From assembly GCA_017591395.1 (NCBI GenBank), contig WEDG01004096.1:1-64000 (forward strand): a stretch of 64,000 nt of DNA. Reading direction: 5' to 3'. This DNA is from Schistocephalus solidus (taxonomy: Eukaryota; Platyhelminthes; Cestoda; Diphyllobothriidea; Diphyllobothriidae). Shown piece after piece: positions 1 through 13,107 of the stretch (its first letter is position 1; each line of letters opens with the position of its first letter). Both the position numbers and the translations under genes were made by a program. The notes under the pieces were generated by a model. It worked only from the letters and a program-made list of their open reading frames with translations. It was not told the origin of the DNA and did not search any database.

Positions 1-1860
1 TTTGGGATGCGTTCAATCATGGGTTAGGCGGCTTGTCATCAGGAATAGAGGGTGATTGGCGAGTGCGGGTTGCCTTTAAAAATAGATAGTGTGGTAATAA
101 AATTAAATTGACTACCCAGTAAAGGCGAATTCTGTTGCGTGCCTTTTTACCACGTCGCAACGTTCGCATCCGTGATATGCATTGACATTTTTTCTGCTTA
201 ACGAAAGACGCGGTGCGTCACATTTAACGGCTGCCACGCGCAAAATTGTTGACTGATCTAAGTTATCGCAACTAATCCCTGTTAACTGTAGGTGGTTAAT
301 TTAATCGACAGTTGCCTTAAAAAAGCTTGAACATCATTTGGCTTACCTTTACCACAGTAAATAGCAACTGGGAATACAGCGCTTATGAAAGGACGGATAA
401 TCATAGCTAAAATAGGCCAAAATGCTAGCTTGGGACTTCCTATAAAACGGGTAACCCATCGATAGCCAAATTAACTACAGTCTGCATTCTCACCTTCGGA
501 ATTCTTCTCTTCTCGAGGAGTCGGCAAGTTGGCTCGGTCCTATGTGAACATACTCCCCACTTCCCATTGTAACAACTCTAGCTGTACGGTGCCCCTCAGC
601 GGCGTTCGGGGGTCTCAGTGGGCATGTCAGGGGACAATTTGATTTGAAAATTTATGAAGTGCGTAGGTAGCTATGGCCAATATTTGATTCAATAGCCCAT
701 TCCCTAACCCTATCCCGAATCGACGTCTGCGAGGTTATACAACTCTCAGTGCTGCTTTCACTCCTCCTCTGACGACGAATTACTATATCCCTCGCTGTCA
801 TCTGTGGGCTCAACTGCAGATGACCACAACGATGATTCATCTGCATCTAGGGACACGTCCATCCAAGTTCGATCGCTTGATGGTGCAGATGTGCCTTCCT
901 CATCAGCTTTTACTCGTTTGCAGGCTTGAATCTATACCTCGTCCCTTCACTCGCACCTTTCGCGGCATATTTCCGCACATCACGGGCAACATGCCTTATA
1001 ATTTTCCTCTTACTGGGCTGCCTTAACATTATAGCAGGTTAATGGAGCAAAATAAATGGATAAAAGTACACAGAAATGAAATATAAATGCAAAAATTGTC
1101 GGGTCAGAAGTGCAGGCAGCAAGATAAAGAAAAAGTGTCCTAGCGCGCTTCCGCGCCTGCTCTAGAAGCCCTCTACGCATCCCAACCAATCACGGCTCGG
1201 AGACTTAATATGATTATCCAATGAGTACGGGCTATGGCCCTAGCTGGACATGTCCAGATTTCAGTATATCAGGGCAAAATCGACATGCTATTAGGGATAC
1301 CGGGATTGTATGCGAATGCATTTAATTTATAAATCTTCCTAAATAAATGGTCTAAGGTGCAATAATATTCAGCAGTCAGACTTCAGTAAGCAGGCAAAGA
1401 CTCAGTCTTTGTTGTGGCTTCTTCCCCAATGGACTGGACAATCCGCTCAATAGTTATTCCAAACCAACGTGTCTTTTTACGCTAAAAGTAGAGACTGTCG
1501 TTATTGGCTTAATTATAGATAAAACGTTTTTGCATTTCTAGCCCTTAATCGTATGCAATTACCTGTGGTCTTTGTCTTTAACAATAGGTTGAACTATACA
1601 GTGTCATATTATTCACCTGACATAGCCTCATTTCTCGTTCTCAACTTTTAACGGATTTATTTGTTTCTTGCTATCTTTATTGGCTAAATTGTTGATAAAG
1701 TTTTTGCATTTCTAGCCTTTAGACAACTACAACTTGCTATCCCTATAAATCCTCGTAGAAAAACGTAGAATTATAAAGCGCTTACATAGAATTTAGGTTG
1801 AAATTTCATAAATTTATTTTACCCTGCGTATCCTGCGTAGATCGTACTCATATTTTCGAC
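1..1860. other. Non-coding flank, no gene recognised
   Basis: I recognise no gene in this stretch. Open frames are short and lack known motifs. Two imperfect direct repeats of about 45 nt (1500-1545 and 1678-1723) share the cores TTATTGGCT and TTTTTGCATTTCTAGCC. They lie just before the ORF1-like reading frame that begins at 1866, so they may be 5' untranslated monomers of the LINE that follows. That link is an inference. Confidence 0.4.
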
Positions 1861-1865
1861 GAAAG

Positions 1866-3322
1866 ATGAAACCAACAAGCTCAATTCGTCGTAAACTACA
1901 TGCCTCGGGACCAAAACGTTGCTTGAATACACCTAGCAGTTTCAACATTGACTCAAATGTACAACCCATAGTTAAAGCTAAACAGCTAGATCTGTCCGCT
2001 TTACAGAACTGCAATGACTTCATGATGAAGTTTGGATCCATTTTGTCTATACTCGGCAACCTGTTCGATGGTAACATATCTGATGTTCCCTCTCAGGATT
2101 GCAGACGTCTCGATTCGCTTGTTCACTTGGTCGCCAGCGAGGCTTTTTGACAGGACAGAAACGTAATCACAATTTTTCTCCTAAAAAATGCTCCCATACA
2201 CAGACGCCCAGTTGACGTTGCTATGGACTTTTTGTACTCGGGTGGTTTTAACTACAAAATAGTGGAAGCAAAACGCCTCTCTTCGCGTAGCAAGAATCCT
2301 CCTATACTAGTTAAATTGTTTTCAACAGTTGAGGTGGACTCAATCTTTGCTCAACGAGGTCGCACTTCTCGCTATTTGGAAATGACAAAATGTTTCCTTT
2401 GTCGAGATCTTACACCAATGGAGCGAAGAAATGGGTCCTTCCTATCATCAATTTCTCAACCTTATATTCATAAGTCTGGTCGTATTTCCACTAACGTCAA
2501 TGCACCAGCTAATTCATCTCCTCAGATGTCTAGTTCGGTCAGCCCCTCCACTCAACCTTCTACTTCGTCTCCCCGTGACCGAATACTGCAATTTTCCGGT
2601 GCTTTCAGTCCGCCTGTAATGTCTGCAACCCCGTCTAAAGCATTTATACCGTCTAACCCATCTAAAGCACTTAGACTGCCAGCTTCTCCAGGCCTCTCCG
2701 GGAAATTTCCCGAGTCACATTGCATAAATAACGTTCTTCAAATACAAAATCCGCATTCATCTAAATTTAAGTTATTTAATCCCTCCACAAGCTAGCTCGT
2801 CCCCATAACCCCCACGGGTTCATCTTATACCCTCAATTATATCATCTAAGGAAGGTTTTCCGAAGGACGTAAATATTAGCCAGACTGAAAAGCAAGATAG
2901 CGCAGGTCTCAGTAATCGCATACTGCCTTCTCCAAAAACTAAGCAAGCCTCTCCAACAGGCAAATAACCCTAACCATGTTAACCGATATACAAGACCCGA
3001 CTTTCCAGCACTTAATTCTTATAGCTGCTTGCCCTCTCCCACCAGCCTCTTTATTCTATCTAACTTCCCGTCATTCCGTTTTAACTACCAACAGGCATAT
3101 CTCGGTCGTTACCCTATGGTGGTTCGATACCGGAAAAGTTTTATTCCTACACCTTTTATATATCCTCTCAGCCTTTTGTTAATGACGTTCCATATGATAC
3201 CAATCGTTATGGTGCAGTTGGCGAATTACCCTCCAAGCCACAATAACTTCCAACTTAATTACCCACCCTCAAATAAAATTAATAACGATAACCCTAGTTT
3301 TGGATACTCAGAACTACCCTAG
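1866..3322 (+). pseudogene. LINE ORF1-like protein remnant (family F)
   Basis: Three consecutive frames (1866-2150, 2223-2795, 3029-3322) look like one ORF1 broken by stops and shifts. The middle frame is about 190 residues. It carries a region ending in CRDLTPMERR, which resembles the 'DLTP..R' element seen in flatworm CR1-like ORF1 proteins, then a Ser/Pro-rich tail. The last frame is rich in Asn, Tyr, Pro and Gln. ORF1 proteins of this kind bind element RNA during retrotransposition. The assignment depends on position before endonuclease and RT remnants more than on sequence alone. Confidence 0.5.
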
Positions 3323-4649
3323 ATGTCATATTACTTACTGCTAGATCTGTTATGATAAGATGGCCCAACTGAGAGCCATTGCTTTTCGAGTTAATGCCTG
3401 ATGTTTTATGTGTAACTGAATCTTGGACCCATCCTTAATGTTTCCGACTCTTTGCTTGTCATAGACCAGTATGATCTCTATCGTCAAGACCCGCACTATG
3501 TAAGCGTGGTGGTGGTTGTCTTCTCTATAGTAAAGCTTCATTTTAAGCTACTTCCCGTTTTGATCTAGACGTTACGCCATTCTCTGGTAATTACTGCTTC
3601 GCATCCATTATCCTGTCGCCCCTGGCAGCTATTCTCGGAGTATTTACTACCCGCCCTAATTCATCATCCGATGATGATGCAAAACTTTTGTGAAATTTTT
3701 AAATTGGTTTCGGAGTCCAATTTTAACATTATAAAATAATCGCTGGGGATATCATGAAATTGACTGGATTTTCAAAACTTTTATCCACAGATTTCAGCCT
3801 TCTAGATACCATTAATTTTTCTGATTGGTCGGCTTGTCCGTTCTTCGGCGAGGGACAAGCATGTTTTGAACCTGATTTTTCACAAAACTGACATTTGCTC
3901 CCTCTTCGTTGATTTTAAAGCGGACCTCTTTCAAGTGACCATGCATTAATTCACTGTCATGCTTACCAATTGTCTCATCGAAAAGACTAGCGCCGTTCGT
4001 ACCTATCATGCTTTTGACCTCGCAGATATGAGCTTAATTAACAACTTTTTGGACTCATTGGACTGGCGGCATCTCTCCTCCGCCGGAGCGATGCGGCAAG
4101 TCTTTCTGACTTCATGTCAGTCGTTTCAAATAACATCCTGGAATTTGGTAGCAACCAAAAGTGTCAAAGCCTACACCTCGGAATCCACCGTCACTGTTTC
4201 TGCCAAGACTAAAGAGATCGAGTTGAAACGATTAAAGACGATGTACTGGTTCGTTGATCTGTATCGCAGTCGCATCTAAGAGTTGCAGATTAGCCTCCTG
4301 AATTCAGAAGCACACTTTTAGGACTGAAACTTTGCACAGAGGAATCTTGCGCTACTCAGCAGAGCAAACTCTTCAAAATCTGCTGCTCAACTGTTTCACG
4401 CCATCGATCCTGCTCTAAACGAGGTATGTAAATGCTCTCCATTAGCTAAATGAAAGCTAAAACTTTCGAATCTCGATGACTCTGGCAAAGGCAAATTGTT
4501 AGAAGTGCATTCTTTTGCAAATCATCTTACGATGGAATCTGAACCGGTTCCGATGGTTTCAGGCATCCTCATTCAATGTTATCAGCGCAGGTGGTATCTC
4601 CGTGGGAACTAATTCGTAAGCAAATAATGCGTCCTGAAAAACTCACACT

Positions 4650-6140
4650 CTTCGACTGGCGGTATTCGAAACTCAGTTATTAGAGAGTGCCGAGCTTTCC
4701 CCGTGCTTAAGCCATGTATTCTCGCTTTGTCTTTTAATCGGATTCTTCCTGACTCATGGGAAGACTATCTATTACGTTCTTCCTGTCTGTTCAAAGTCGG
4801 GATCTCGTTCGGACGTATAATAATTATCAGAGGCGTTCATAAAGAGCCCCGCTCCTAGAAACATTGAAAAATTATTTGCAATAGAAATTCTCGACATTTG
4901 CTTAAGAAAACAGAAGTGTAAGCGACTCTCAATATAATTACATTACCTGGAGATCATTCGAAGTCAATGTCCTTAGCTTTTCTTAACCTCGTCACTTAGT
5001 AGGTAATGGCTACTCGACGCCTCAGTCGATCACGAGTGGCGCGTTTTTTCAAGAAACTTACGGTTCTAGGTCCCCTTCTATTTATTTTTTGTACATAAAC
5101 GAAATTTCAACAACTCACAAATTCACAAAATTCGTTTACGCTGACGACCTCAAGTGCATTTACTCATTTTTCACAAAGATCGCTGCCAATAGTTGCGTTG
5201 ATAAAATCCCTACTGATCTACTTTATGCTGCTCACGTTAGAGCTGTAGTTGGCAGAGGGAGTATTTTCTTCATCAAGAGTAGTTTCATGTGTTTTGGCCC
5301 CGCCAAGCTTCCTGGACTCCTCGTATTTCAAAATAGTACACTTTTAGAACGATCAACCAGGAAAGACTTGGAGTCCTAATTTACACGAACAACTAGCACA
5401 GATATGTGGTTTTATATCACATAATTTTCCTTCCGAAATAGGTTAAACCTCCTGCATGTTTGTTCTTTCTATCCTAGAATACTGCTGTCCCCTCTTTGGG
5501 CTGATGAACGCCTCTGACCGCGTGGGTGAAAAGTTCAGATGGTTTACTCGAGGCTATTTTCTCTTCCTGGATCAGTATCTCATTATACGGATAGATGCCA
5601 TGGTGGCAAACATTAAACTTCTGTGGGTTAAGAAGACTCGAAAGCCAGAGGTCTCTGCTTCCTGTTTTGCAAGTTAAACTCTGGCCCAAATCTCTCACAG
5701 ATTAGCAGCTCTCGCTCCGGTAGATCGACCCTGCCACTCGTAATTCCTGCTTGGTCAGATTTACCGTACATAGCTCCACAACTAATCGTTCTCAGTGTTT
5801 GCCTCCAAAATATGCTTTCATCTGGATATTAATCTCGCTGCAAATTAGCTGTTGACGACTACGTAAGCTATTTTCAAAACGAAAAGTGCAAACACCTTAA
5901 TTCACTGCTTCGGAAGATATGAAAGTCCTTATGTGTCTGTTTCCTTCCCAAACTCGCAACTCGGATTTTCGAAAAGTGTCCTCCTGATTATTTAGAGGCA
6001 GCTCCCTTTATATTATATGGTCTCTAAAGTATATTTCTATCATGCTCTGCAGAGTCAATCTTTGCATTCACTTTATCTCCCGCACCCCCCTTTTGAACTA
6101 GCATCGCCAACTCTTGACAACCTTGATACCTTCCTCTGAT
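4650..6140 (+). pseudogene. Reverse transcriptase remnant of LINE family F
   Basis: The RT palm is recognisable from the motif-B remnant VLGPLLF (about 5063-5088) and motif C FVYADD (5131-5148). A downstream frame beginning at 5456 reads SILEYCCPLF, which is the thumb-region 'LEY..P.' element of CR1-like RTs. The coding remnant ends near 6139 with LDNLDTF before a stop. At least three frames are needed to follow it, so it cannot make enzyme. Upstream, 3390-4300 holds endonuclease and linker debris such as YDLYRQDPH. Confidence 0.7.
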
Positions 6141-6749
6141 TGTGCACACCCAGCGATGGTCTCCAGGTTCGGTTGATGCTCAAAGCGGGGTCTGAGGGTT
6201 TTGCCTCTTTGATTGGTAGACTGTAGAATCGGCATGGTCGCATCTCGTTGATGGTCTAATGACCTCTACTGTCCCCTCTTCGTTTTGACCCTGGTGCTTA
6301 CTATGAGTTCGTCCTCTTTCAAATGCACTGATGGGTACAAACAGTAACTCTGACTGCTATATTATCTCACACAAGACAAGGAGCGTTCCGAACCCTCGTT
6401 AGTTGTCAGCAAAATCACAGTACTATCCCATTGCATCTAACTATTACTTTTATAATGAAGCAGTTTTTTCTCCTATTTTTTAAAATTTGGTGGCTCGCCG
6501 AACTCCGCCTCAGATTTAACCGTAGGAGTTTTTGCTGCTTCTTATCTAGTTCACTGTATATGTTAAAGATGTTTGACTATTGTTTGAAAAATGGCAAATA
6601 AGTTATGAATCGGAAATGCTTACCATATTGTTTATTTCTGCTGTTAATATGGCTGCTCACATAGTGCAGCAAGTATCCACTTGTATTTATTTATACCGCG
6701 ATACTAAGTCTGAAATACTTGGGGCTCTCTGGGCCTAAAATAAACAATT

Positions 6750-6770
6750 TATTTATTTATTTATTTATAA
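6750..6770 (+). repeat. ATTT microsatellite tail of LINE F
   Basis: About five ATTT units follow the motif GGGCCTAAAATAAAC. Short tandem repeats of this kind mark the 3' ends of CR1-like elements and serve here as the boundary of family F. Confidence 0.7.
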
Positions 6771-6794
6771 AACTTCGTAAACTCAAAGGAGCTG

Positions 6795-7145
6795 GAATTC
6801 GAAATAGGCATGGGCCTTTGAGAACCCTATTTGTAACGGGAAACCATATAGTTGCAAAAAGTTCAAGGGCTATCACAAAATATGCAAGTGATTTGTCAGT
6901 CTCAAAGGGTAAAAGCAAATTCCCTTATCACTCCGGCTCATTTTATCATAAAACGTTCAAGATTCCTTTTTAAAGCATTCCAACGATGGTGACATCACGG
7001 CGTCTTCAGGGAGGGCATACCATGCTTTGCACACTACTCTGACAGAGAGGGAGAAAATGCGCACATCCAGTCTCGCCCTGCTGGATGCGCAGTTTTGATG
7101 GGTGACGTCGGAGATGGGTCGTGGTAGCAGTCGTTTCAACTTATC
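6795..7145 (-). mobile_element. 5'-truncated LINE tail (family A copy 1)
   Basis: On the minus strand this stretch encodes the last part of an RT with the residues RARLDVRIFSLSVRVV and ALPEDAVMSPSLE. These are nearly the same as the C-terminus of the larger family A copy at 16983-18518. The following 3' untranslated part, including the phrase for 'cctatttgtaac', also matches that copy. The element is truncated at its 5' end and partly degraded within the 3' region. It ends at about 6795, next to the tail of LINE F. Confidence 0.8.
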
Positions 7146-7429
7146 ATTCATACGTTTTATCAAGTACTTTTGGTTAACTGTAAAACAATATAAGTACTAA
7201 TTTGCTAAAATACTCATAAAATTTCATAATTGATGCACAGTCAGAATTTTGACCCTAATAGCATGCAATGCAGCGGCACTTCTTTAGAAGGAATGCCTGG
7301 CAATATTGCCTTCACTTCCAGGATTTGTGCCTTGCTCTCAAGGCGTGCAGCCAACGATTGGCTAAACGTGCCAAAAGCGTACCTACCATAAAATAGTGTG
7401 GGCTACGAAGATGAACCTTGCGTTAGCTG

Positions 7430-8530
7430 TACCCATATATTGATCATGCTTTCTAAAAAATTGAAGATGAGATTGGGGATTTAAAGGAATCTCCTGAAGC
7501 AGAATTTTTGACGGACAGAAAGAGATTACCTGAGTTAGAGCAAAAATGCAAAGTGCAAAACGCAATTTATTCAAGATACTACAGTCTTAGAAGCTTCTGA
7601 ATTTTTGGATTGCATCCCGGTAAATGCCAATTTGGATATCAGTAATATCAGGACAACTTAAATAATGCCTCCTCCAAAGGCACATTCAGACTTCAGACTC
7701 AACTGCTGTCAGTCATCCCAGCAGTTCTAAAGAGCCATAGTTAAGGCATGACAAGATAGAATTGGGAAACACCATTACAGGAGTATAAAGGTTAACAAAC
7801 TCCTCAATTATCCCTCAGGTCATTCAGAGGGAAAATATGGTCGACAATGTATTGAAGAACGCCTTAAACCGAGAGCATTGCGTAGTTATCCAGGGTTTAC
7901 ATAAGTCAAATGCTCCTACCCCGAAAGAAAGGATCTTCGCTGACTTTGCTATGTTTCAGCACCTGCTGAACGATATACTTCATTCGGGAGATAAGGTAAC
8001 CATTCGCGCAGCCTTCAGGATCGGAAAAAGGATTTTGAACAGTCAGAAACTGAGAGACTATGGCCTATCAAAATTGTCTTGGACAATAAGGAAGAGGCTA
8101 ATCTACTTCTCTCTAGATAGACCAACCTCCAAAAACTCTCATAGGGCGGTTTTTCAGCCGGCTTACGCTCCAGCAGAACGTCTGAAACGCCGTAGAATCA
8201 GCGATGTGATGAGGAGACATGCAACTGGAGAGAGCAGCCTGGTTCAGCGGCTTTTCAGAGGACGCGTGATGAAAGAGTGTTCACGGGATTGTCTGGAGCC
8301 AGCCAATGCTTATGATGACAGCTGGCAAATTAATACTGGCCGACTCGAGACAAAACGGAATTTGGCTCTGCTCGAAGTGTTGCCAACATAAATTTCTGCA
8401 AACCAACGCCGAAGGAAGGCGGTTTTTCGAAAGCTTGAGGAACTGAAAATACAGGTAGCCATTCCTGCCTCCTGATATTTGGAAATTTGGAATTTGCATT
8501 TGATAAGCACCGGGAAGGCACTGTCTAAAC
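7430..8530 (+). mobile_element. LINE ORF1 fragment (family G)
   Basis: The stretch holds the ORF1-like frame at 7837-8391 with flanking coding-like debris (for example LPELEQKCKVQNAIYSRYY at about 7530-7590). No endonuclease or RT of the same strand follows, because minus-strand LINEs begin at 8822. It therefore looks like a broken or truncated element. Confidence 0.5.
7837..8391 (+). pseudogene. CR1-like LINE ORF1 protein, 184 residues, isolated
   Basis: The open frame is 184 residues long. It contains CVVIQGLHKSNAPTPKER near the N-terminus, RAAFRIGKR in the middle, and VFQPAYAPAERLKRR followed by ATGESSL near the C-terminus. The same order of motifs (a '.RIGK' element, then 'FFQPEY...R.K.R', then 'NGE..L') occurs in ORF1 of the minus-strand LINE C at 14179-14566, so I read it as an ORF1 RNA-binding protein of a related family. 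It is unusually intact for this region, but it has no partner pol gene and the start codon is not certain. Confidence 0.55.
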
Positions 8531-8821
8531 AAACATTAGTAACGAAATAAAATTATGACAATGTGTGCAGATACCCCTGCAAAATATTAAAAGTAGCAGA
8601 AATTGTCCTGTTAGGTCAACGGTAAGCGATGTTCTGAAATTATTAGTGAACAAGAAACTAGGCAGTGAAAAAGAACTCTTCATTGAAAATGGAGGCACAG
8701 TGGTAATATGGCCCCATTTTCAAATAGAGGGTAGGAGAAAATAACTGCTTAGGAAAATAAGGTAAGGTGGTCGAATAGGCTAATGCTGCACTAGCATTTC
8801 AGAATGAGATATTGAAATGTC

Positions 8822-9600
8822 GATATTGTATATTGTATATTTTGAAGGGTTACATGCGTTGCCCTTGATTAGTGTAAAGTTATCATAGCATGTGTAGAGT
8901 CAATAGAAAATGGTGTACATTTAAAAATGTTTGAGTCAAAGCATAACATAACTTCGAATGCGTTTTCACAGTTATAGGCGAAACATTGTGGAAGAAAATT
9001 AGAGCCCGAAAGATTTTAAAAGGCTGGTTTTAGTAATCATGTTGTGAGAGTCGTCTTTTGTCAAATATTATGCCATCAAGCCTTCTTTTAAAATCAGAAA
9101 TGCTGTCAGCGGTAACCGTCTCACTTGGTAACGAGTTCCAAGGTCGTACCCACTCGTTGGCTGACTTTCTGAGGTTCAATCGCGTGCGTTCGCTATTGAC
9201 CTTGTAAGGATGACCACGCAGATGAGTTGTGCAGGCAAACTCGAAGAAATCCTCCGATCTCAGGGAGGAATCATGGCCCCGGATAATCCGGAATGTCCAG
9301 AGCAGGCGTACACCGTGACCTGTAGGAAAGAGGAAATAAGTCCAGCTTTTTCAATCTGTCTTGGTACGGTAAAGTCTTAGACCGTCGACCATCTTCGTTG
9401 CTCTCCGTTGCACCTGTTCGAGGAGGTCAACATCTTTCTTCATCCACGGTATCAGGCTGGTATTCCGCAATCTAAATGCGGTCTCATGAAAGCACGCAAT
9501 ATGCTTTCGTTCTTCATCACTATGGCGCATGAAACAAAATCTCGCGGAAAGGGGTCAGTGAACTTGAGACCCCAGCATCTTAGGATTCAGAATTGAATTT
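8822..9600 (-). mobile_element. 5'-truncated CR1-like LINE tail (family B copy 1)
   Basis: Read on the minus strand, 9030-9600 encodes the RT thumb and C-terminus. It includes EQVQRRATKM, KLDLFPLSYR, SEDFFEFACTTHLRGHPYKVN and WNSLP. The 3' untranslated part runs to about 8822 and ends in TATACAATATACA. The layout parallels the C-terminus of family A but is clearly a different family. A second copy lies at 14996-15425. Frameshifts show that it is inactive. Confidence 0.75.
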
Positions 9601-10997
9601 ATGATGATGGTAAGTATCTAAGAAAATGGGAGTATTTTAGATTGTGTACGTCCGAACATGCATGTCAGAATGACTTCAACTTTTGAAGCACCGGTGGTGT
9701 AAGGAGACATCATCTTTAATGGGGAACTTGAGTTATAGAAAAAACAGTTTCAATAGGGTCAATTAAATTCCCAATGGTCCTTTCTCCAAGTCAGGAAGAA
9801 AGCTGCTCGGAAAAGAAGAGGAAAATAAAAGGTTAATAGAATCAGTGTTAAGATAAATTTTCAGTCTTCGCTTGGATGCAGATGGACTAGTTGACGACCT
9901 TATTTCAATGGGTAAGGTATTCCAAAGATAGCTGTACCTAGAAGCAAAGAAAAGAGTGCGGTTAGATGTGGAAGATGCAGGAGGAGGTACAACTAGTGCA
10001 GAATTGCTTAGGTTAAAAGGGAGACTAACGGGGTAGTAACAGAAAGCTTTGGGAGATATGAGCTTTTATTTAGTTGAAAAAGGAGACAAAAACATGCCTC
10101 CAGTCTCCCGACTTAAAGGAATTTTAGCATCTGGTTGAGTAGGAAGTATTTGAAAGAGTGGGATACAGGAGTTTTTTTGTGAAATTCCTTTGGGCATTTT
10201 CAATTTTTGAACGGCTACATTTGTTTATTAATCCGAAGAAAGTACAGCTAAATTCAAAACGGGAAGAACAAGCATATAAGAAATTCTTAGCTTAATTCCA
10301 GGAAGGTAGAAATTATAAGAAATAAAACCACAAATCTGAGTTGCTTTGGTCGTATTTCTATCTGAATGAGGCGAAAGATCTAATTACTAGGTGATGCTTA
10401 AGCACAAGTCATTGATGAAGGAACATTCAGTCATAGGGTAAACTTTAAAAATAACAGGTTGTTGCAGTCTTACAGCCCCAAAATTCATGTAGCGACACTA
10501 AGAATGTGATAACTCCATTAGCCATGTGGAGCTCCACGCCGAAATATGGTGTTAGTCCGAATGAAATTGTTCGAGGCATCGTTTGGTTGTGGAGTTAGAA
10601 AAGGAATACACGCATTGAAGATTATGACCATAAATATAAGATTGAGAATGTTAAGCTATCGGTGAAATATCACCTATGCAAAGTAAGATCAACAAAGGAC
10701 CTAATACGGTAACGTGAAGGGCAGCACTCGCAATCGGGGTAACACTTGAATATGAGGACCCCACTTAAACGTTTTGTTTTCGATCAGATAGGTATGATCA
10801 AATAAATTCAGTAATGGAACCACGAAATCCTATAGCCTCTAGTTTAGCTATAAGTCGTCTATGAGGCACTTTATCGAATAGATAACTACTACAGATAGAT
10901 GCTCATAATGAAGAGAGGTTATTAGATTACGAAAAGACATGCGGCACGTTTCACAAGAGCGGTCCGGTATAAAGCCATGTTAGCAGGTGTTGAGAAT
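9600..10997 (-). mobile_element. 5'-truncated CR1-like LINE (family E)
   Basis: The minus strand starts near 10985 with the RT motif HGFIPDRSCETC, preceded by a stop where Gln is expected. It continues through RNLITSLHYEHLSVVVIY, then FFGLINKC and RSKIENAQRNFTKKL, and ends with SRYSYLWNTLP and SKRRLKIYL at about 9850-9950. These are fingers, palm, thumb and C-terminal elements of a CR1-like RT in order. The 3' region runs to about 9600, where CATCATCAT may be the tail. Numerous stops make it a pseudogene. Confidence 0.7.
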
Positions 10998-11402
10998 TTG
11001 ATGATTTATTTATTGCCAGTTTTGCAGGCAAAGTCAAAAGAGATACAGAGTAGAGGGTCAAACTGACAGTGAAAAAAAACTCCTGATCTATATTTCACGT
11101 GTTTTCAGGAGAAAAAACTGCAGTTTATTGAGTAATTAAAGTTCAGGACAGGGAAACGTTGACAAAGGTGCACGGTGAAGTATTTCTCCCTTCAGTGTTA
11201 TCAATCCGGTATTCTGCTCCAACAGGTATGTTGGCAAACGGCTGTTAGCTGTCGACTGACGAATAAGCCGATTTAGGTCTGCAGAGCCAGCAACATTGCC
11301 CTCTGCATGAAGTCCGGCACAGGATTCAGAGTCCGAGAATGCCATCAGAACCGAAGAGAGCTTCCACAGAATCAGCACCCAAAAGTTTTGGAAAGTGTCC
11401 TG

Positions 11403-13107
11403 AATTCAGAAAATTAGTGACAGCTTTCATGAACAAGGGATAGCTTTGCTGAATTTTGATACACCTGGGTAGCTTATTCCAGATTGTTATAGCTTTTACC
11501 AAAAAGCTGACAGTATCTAACGGTGCGTGTCAAAGGAAGAAAAAAAAACATCTCGATTACTGGTACACCGAGAGTGGTCGAGCTGCCTCAGAGATGTAAA
11601 GGGGTTAAAAGTACAACTGTTTAAATGTTTAAACAATAAAAAGTCCCTTCTGTAATCTGCAAAGCCACAACGGGTCGAGGCATGCAAAGCTCACAGCGTT
11701 ATTGGTAGTACAGGTTTCTGTGTTCTGAAGAAAAAACTGTTTTTGTAAAGAAGTGCTGGACTGATTCTATCTTCTTCCGTTCACTATCGGGCAGAAAGCT
11801 AAATATAAACGAGTAGTATTCCAGACTAGGTCTTACATACATTTTATAAAGGCTGGTTCTAATATTGATGGTTTTGAAATTTCTGAGAATAAACCCAGTA
11901 GTTTTGCGTGCTTTCGAGACAATCAGGGCGCAGTCCTCTGATCTATTAAGACTACTAGAATATTATATGCCCAGATCCATTTATAACTCTGGGCACATTT
12001 AGGTTGTGACTGTCTATGCTTAGATGGGGCTGATGGTTTTTGCCAATAACCATAACGGAGTACTTGTGCCAAAAAAGCGAAAGCTGCCATGTGCGACACC
12101 ACTGAGTGTATGCCTGAAGATCCTTTTTTAAGAGCTGAAGCTCATTGTTGCGATCGAACGGTTTATATCAATAGGCAACTTTTAAATCGTCAGTGTACAT
12201 TAAGGGCCACCAAACTGAAAAAAATCAGTAACATCGTTGAGAAAAGGCAAAATATAAGCAGGCCGAACACGCTTCCCTTAATAACACCACTCCTTTCATG
12301 CGTGGAGCTGGAGATAACATCAGAAATGTTAAATATTTTTTGCGCGAGCATTTGAATATGAAGATATTATGTTCAGAAGCTTATTACCGTTGCCAAAGGT
12401 GGCTAATTTCAGCAGTAAGAGATCATTGTTAACACGATCGAAGCCTTCATGAAATCGAAGTAAACGGTGCAATTTGCAAAACCGCTGTCTCTAGATTGTA
12501 GCACATGATCAGAGTAAGAGAGCTGGTGGGTGTCACAAGACCTTTTTTCGAGGCAGCCATGCTGAGCCACATTAAGTAGGTTATTCTCTGTTAGGTGACG
12601 CATCATATTGTCTTTGATTAAGGTCTCTTACTTCTTCGATGCTGCTGGCAATGTATTTATTGGCCTATAAATCGTCAAATAACGTAGGTCGGCCCATGTT
12701 CGGGTAATGGCAGAATGTACGATTCCTTCCATAAAATAGGGAAGGTTTCGTTTTCAAGAGCAAGATTAAATATCTAAATACAGAAGGGACGATAATATAT
12801 CATTTGCGTCCGCCTTTATAACGCTGACAAGGACACCATCTGGTCCAGGATTGTAAGATTGAGAAAAACAACGAATGGCTACGGTTACGTCCCAGAGGGT
12901 AAAACTTATGGTTTCGACGACGTTACCGGTCTGAACCCGGATGTTAGGAAAGGGAGCGACAGTATGTTCACTAAAAGTTCTAGACATGAAAGCATTGAAG
13001 CTATCAGCTGTCAACATAGTGTCAACCATAGGGTTTCCTAAGGCGTATCGAAGTACGGGGTGTTGCGTTTTTCGCTGCGCTTTTACTGTGCGCAAAAAGA
13101 GTTTCAC
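11403..13107 (-). pseudogene. Reverse transcriptase remnant of LINE C
   Basis: The frame at 12766-13107 ends in SYNPGPDGVLVSVIK, the entry to the RT domain. The frame at 12409-12606 has HLTENNLLNVAQHG, LEKRSCDTHQLSY and VYFDFMKA (motif A region). At about 11700-11900 the thumb reads SKARKTTGFILRNFKT and MYVRPSLEYYSF. The C-terminus ITIWNKLPRCIKIQ lies at about 11430-11500. Frames change repeatedly, so no active enzyme is possible. Confidence 0.7.

Larger units (their letters stand above)
1866..6775 (+). mobile_element. Decayed CR1/Jockey-like LINE, near full length (family F)
   Basis: Broken reading frames follow the order of a non-LTR retrotransposon. ORF1-like frames occupy 1866-3322, endonuclease-like fragments about 3390-3700, and reverse transcriptase fragments about 4650-6140. 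The tail of 6600-6775 ends in ATTT repeats after a GGGCCTAAAATAAA motif. The RT part shows VLGPLLF followed by YINEI and the catalytic YADD (5137-5148), with a one-base frameshift between them near 5089. Many stops and frameshifts show that the copy is dead. The 3' end at the ATTT repeat fits LINEs of this clade. The exact 5' end is not visible. Confidence 0.75.
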
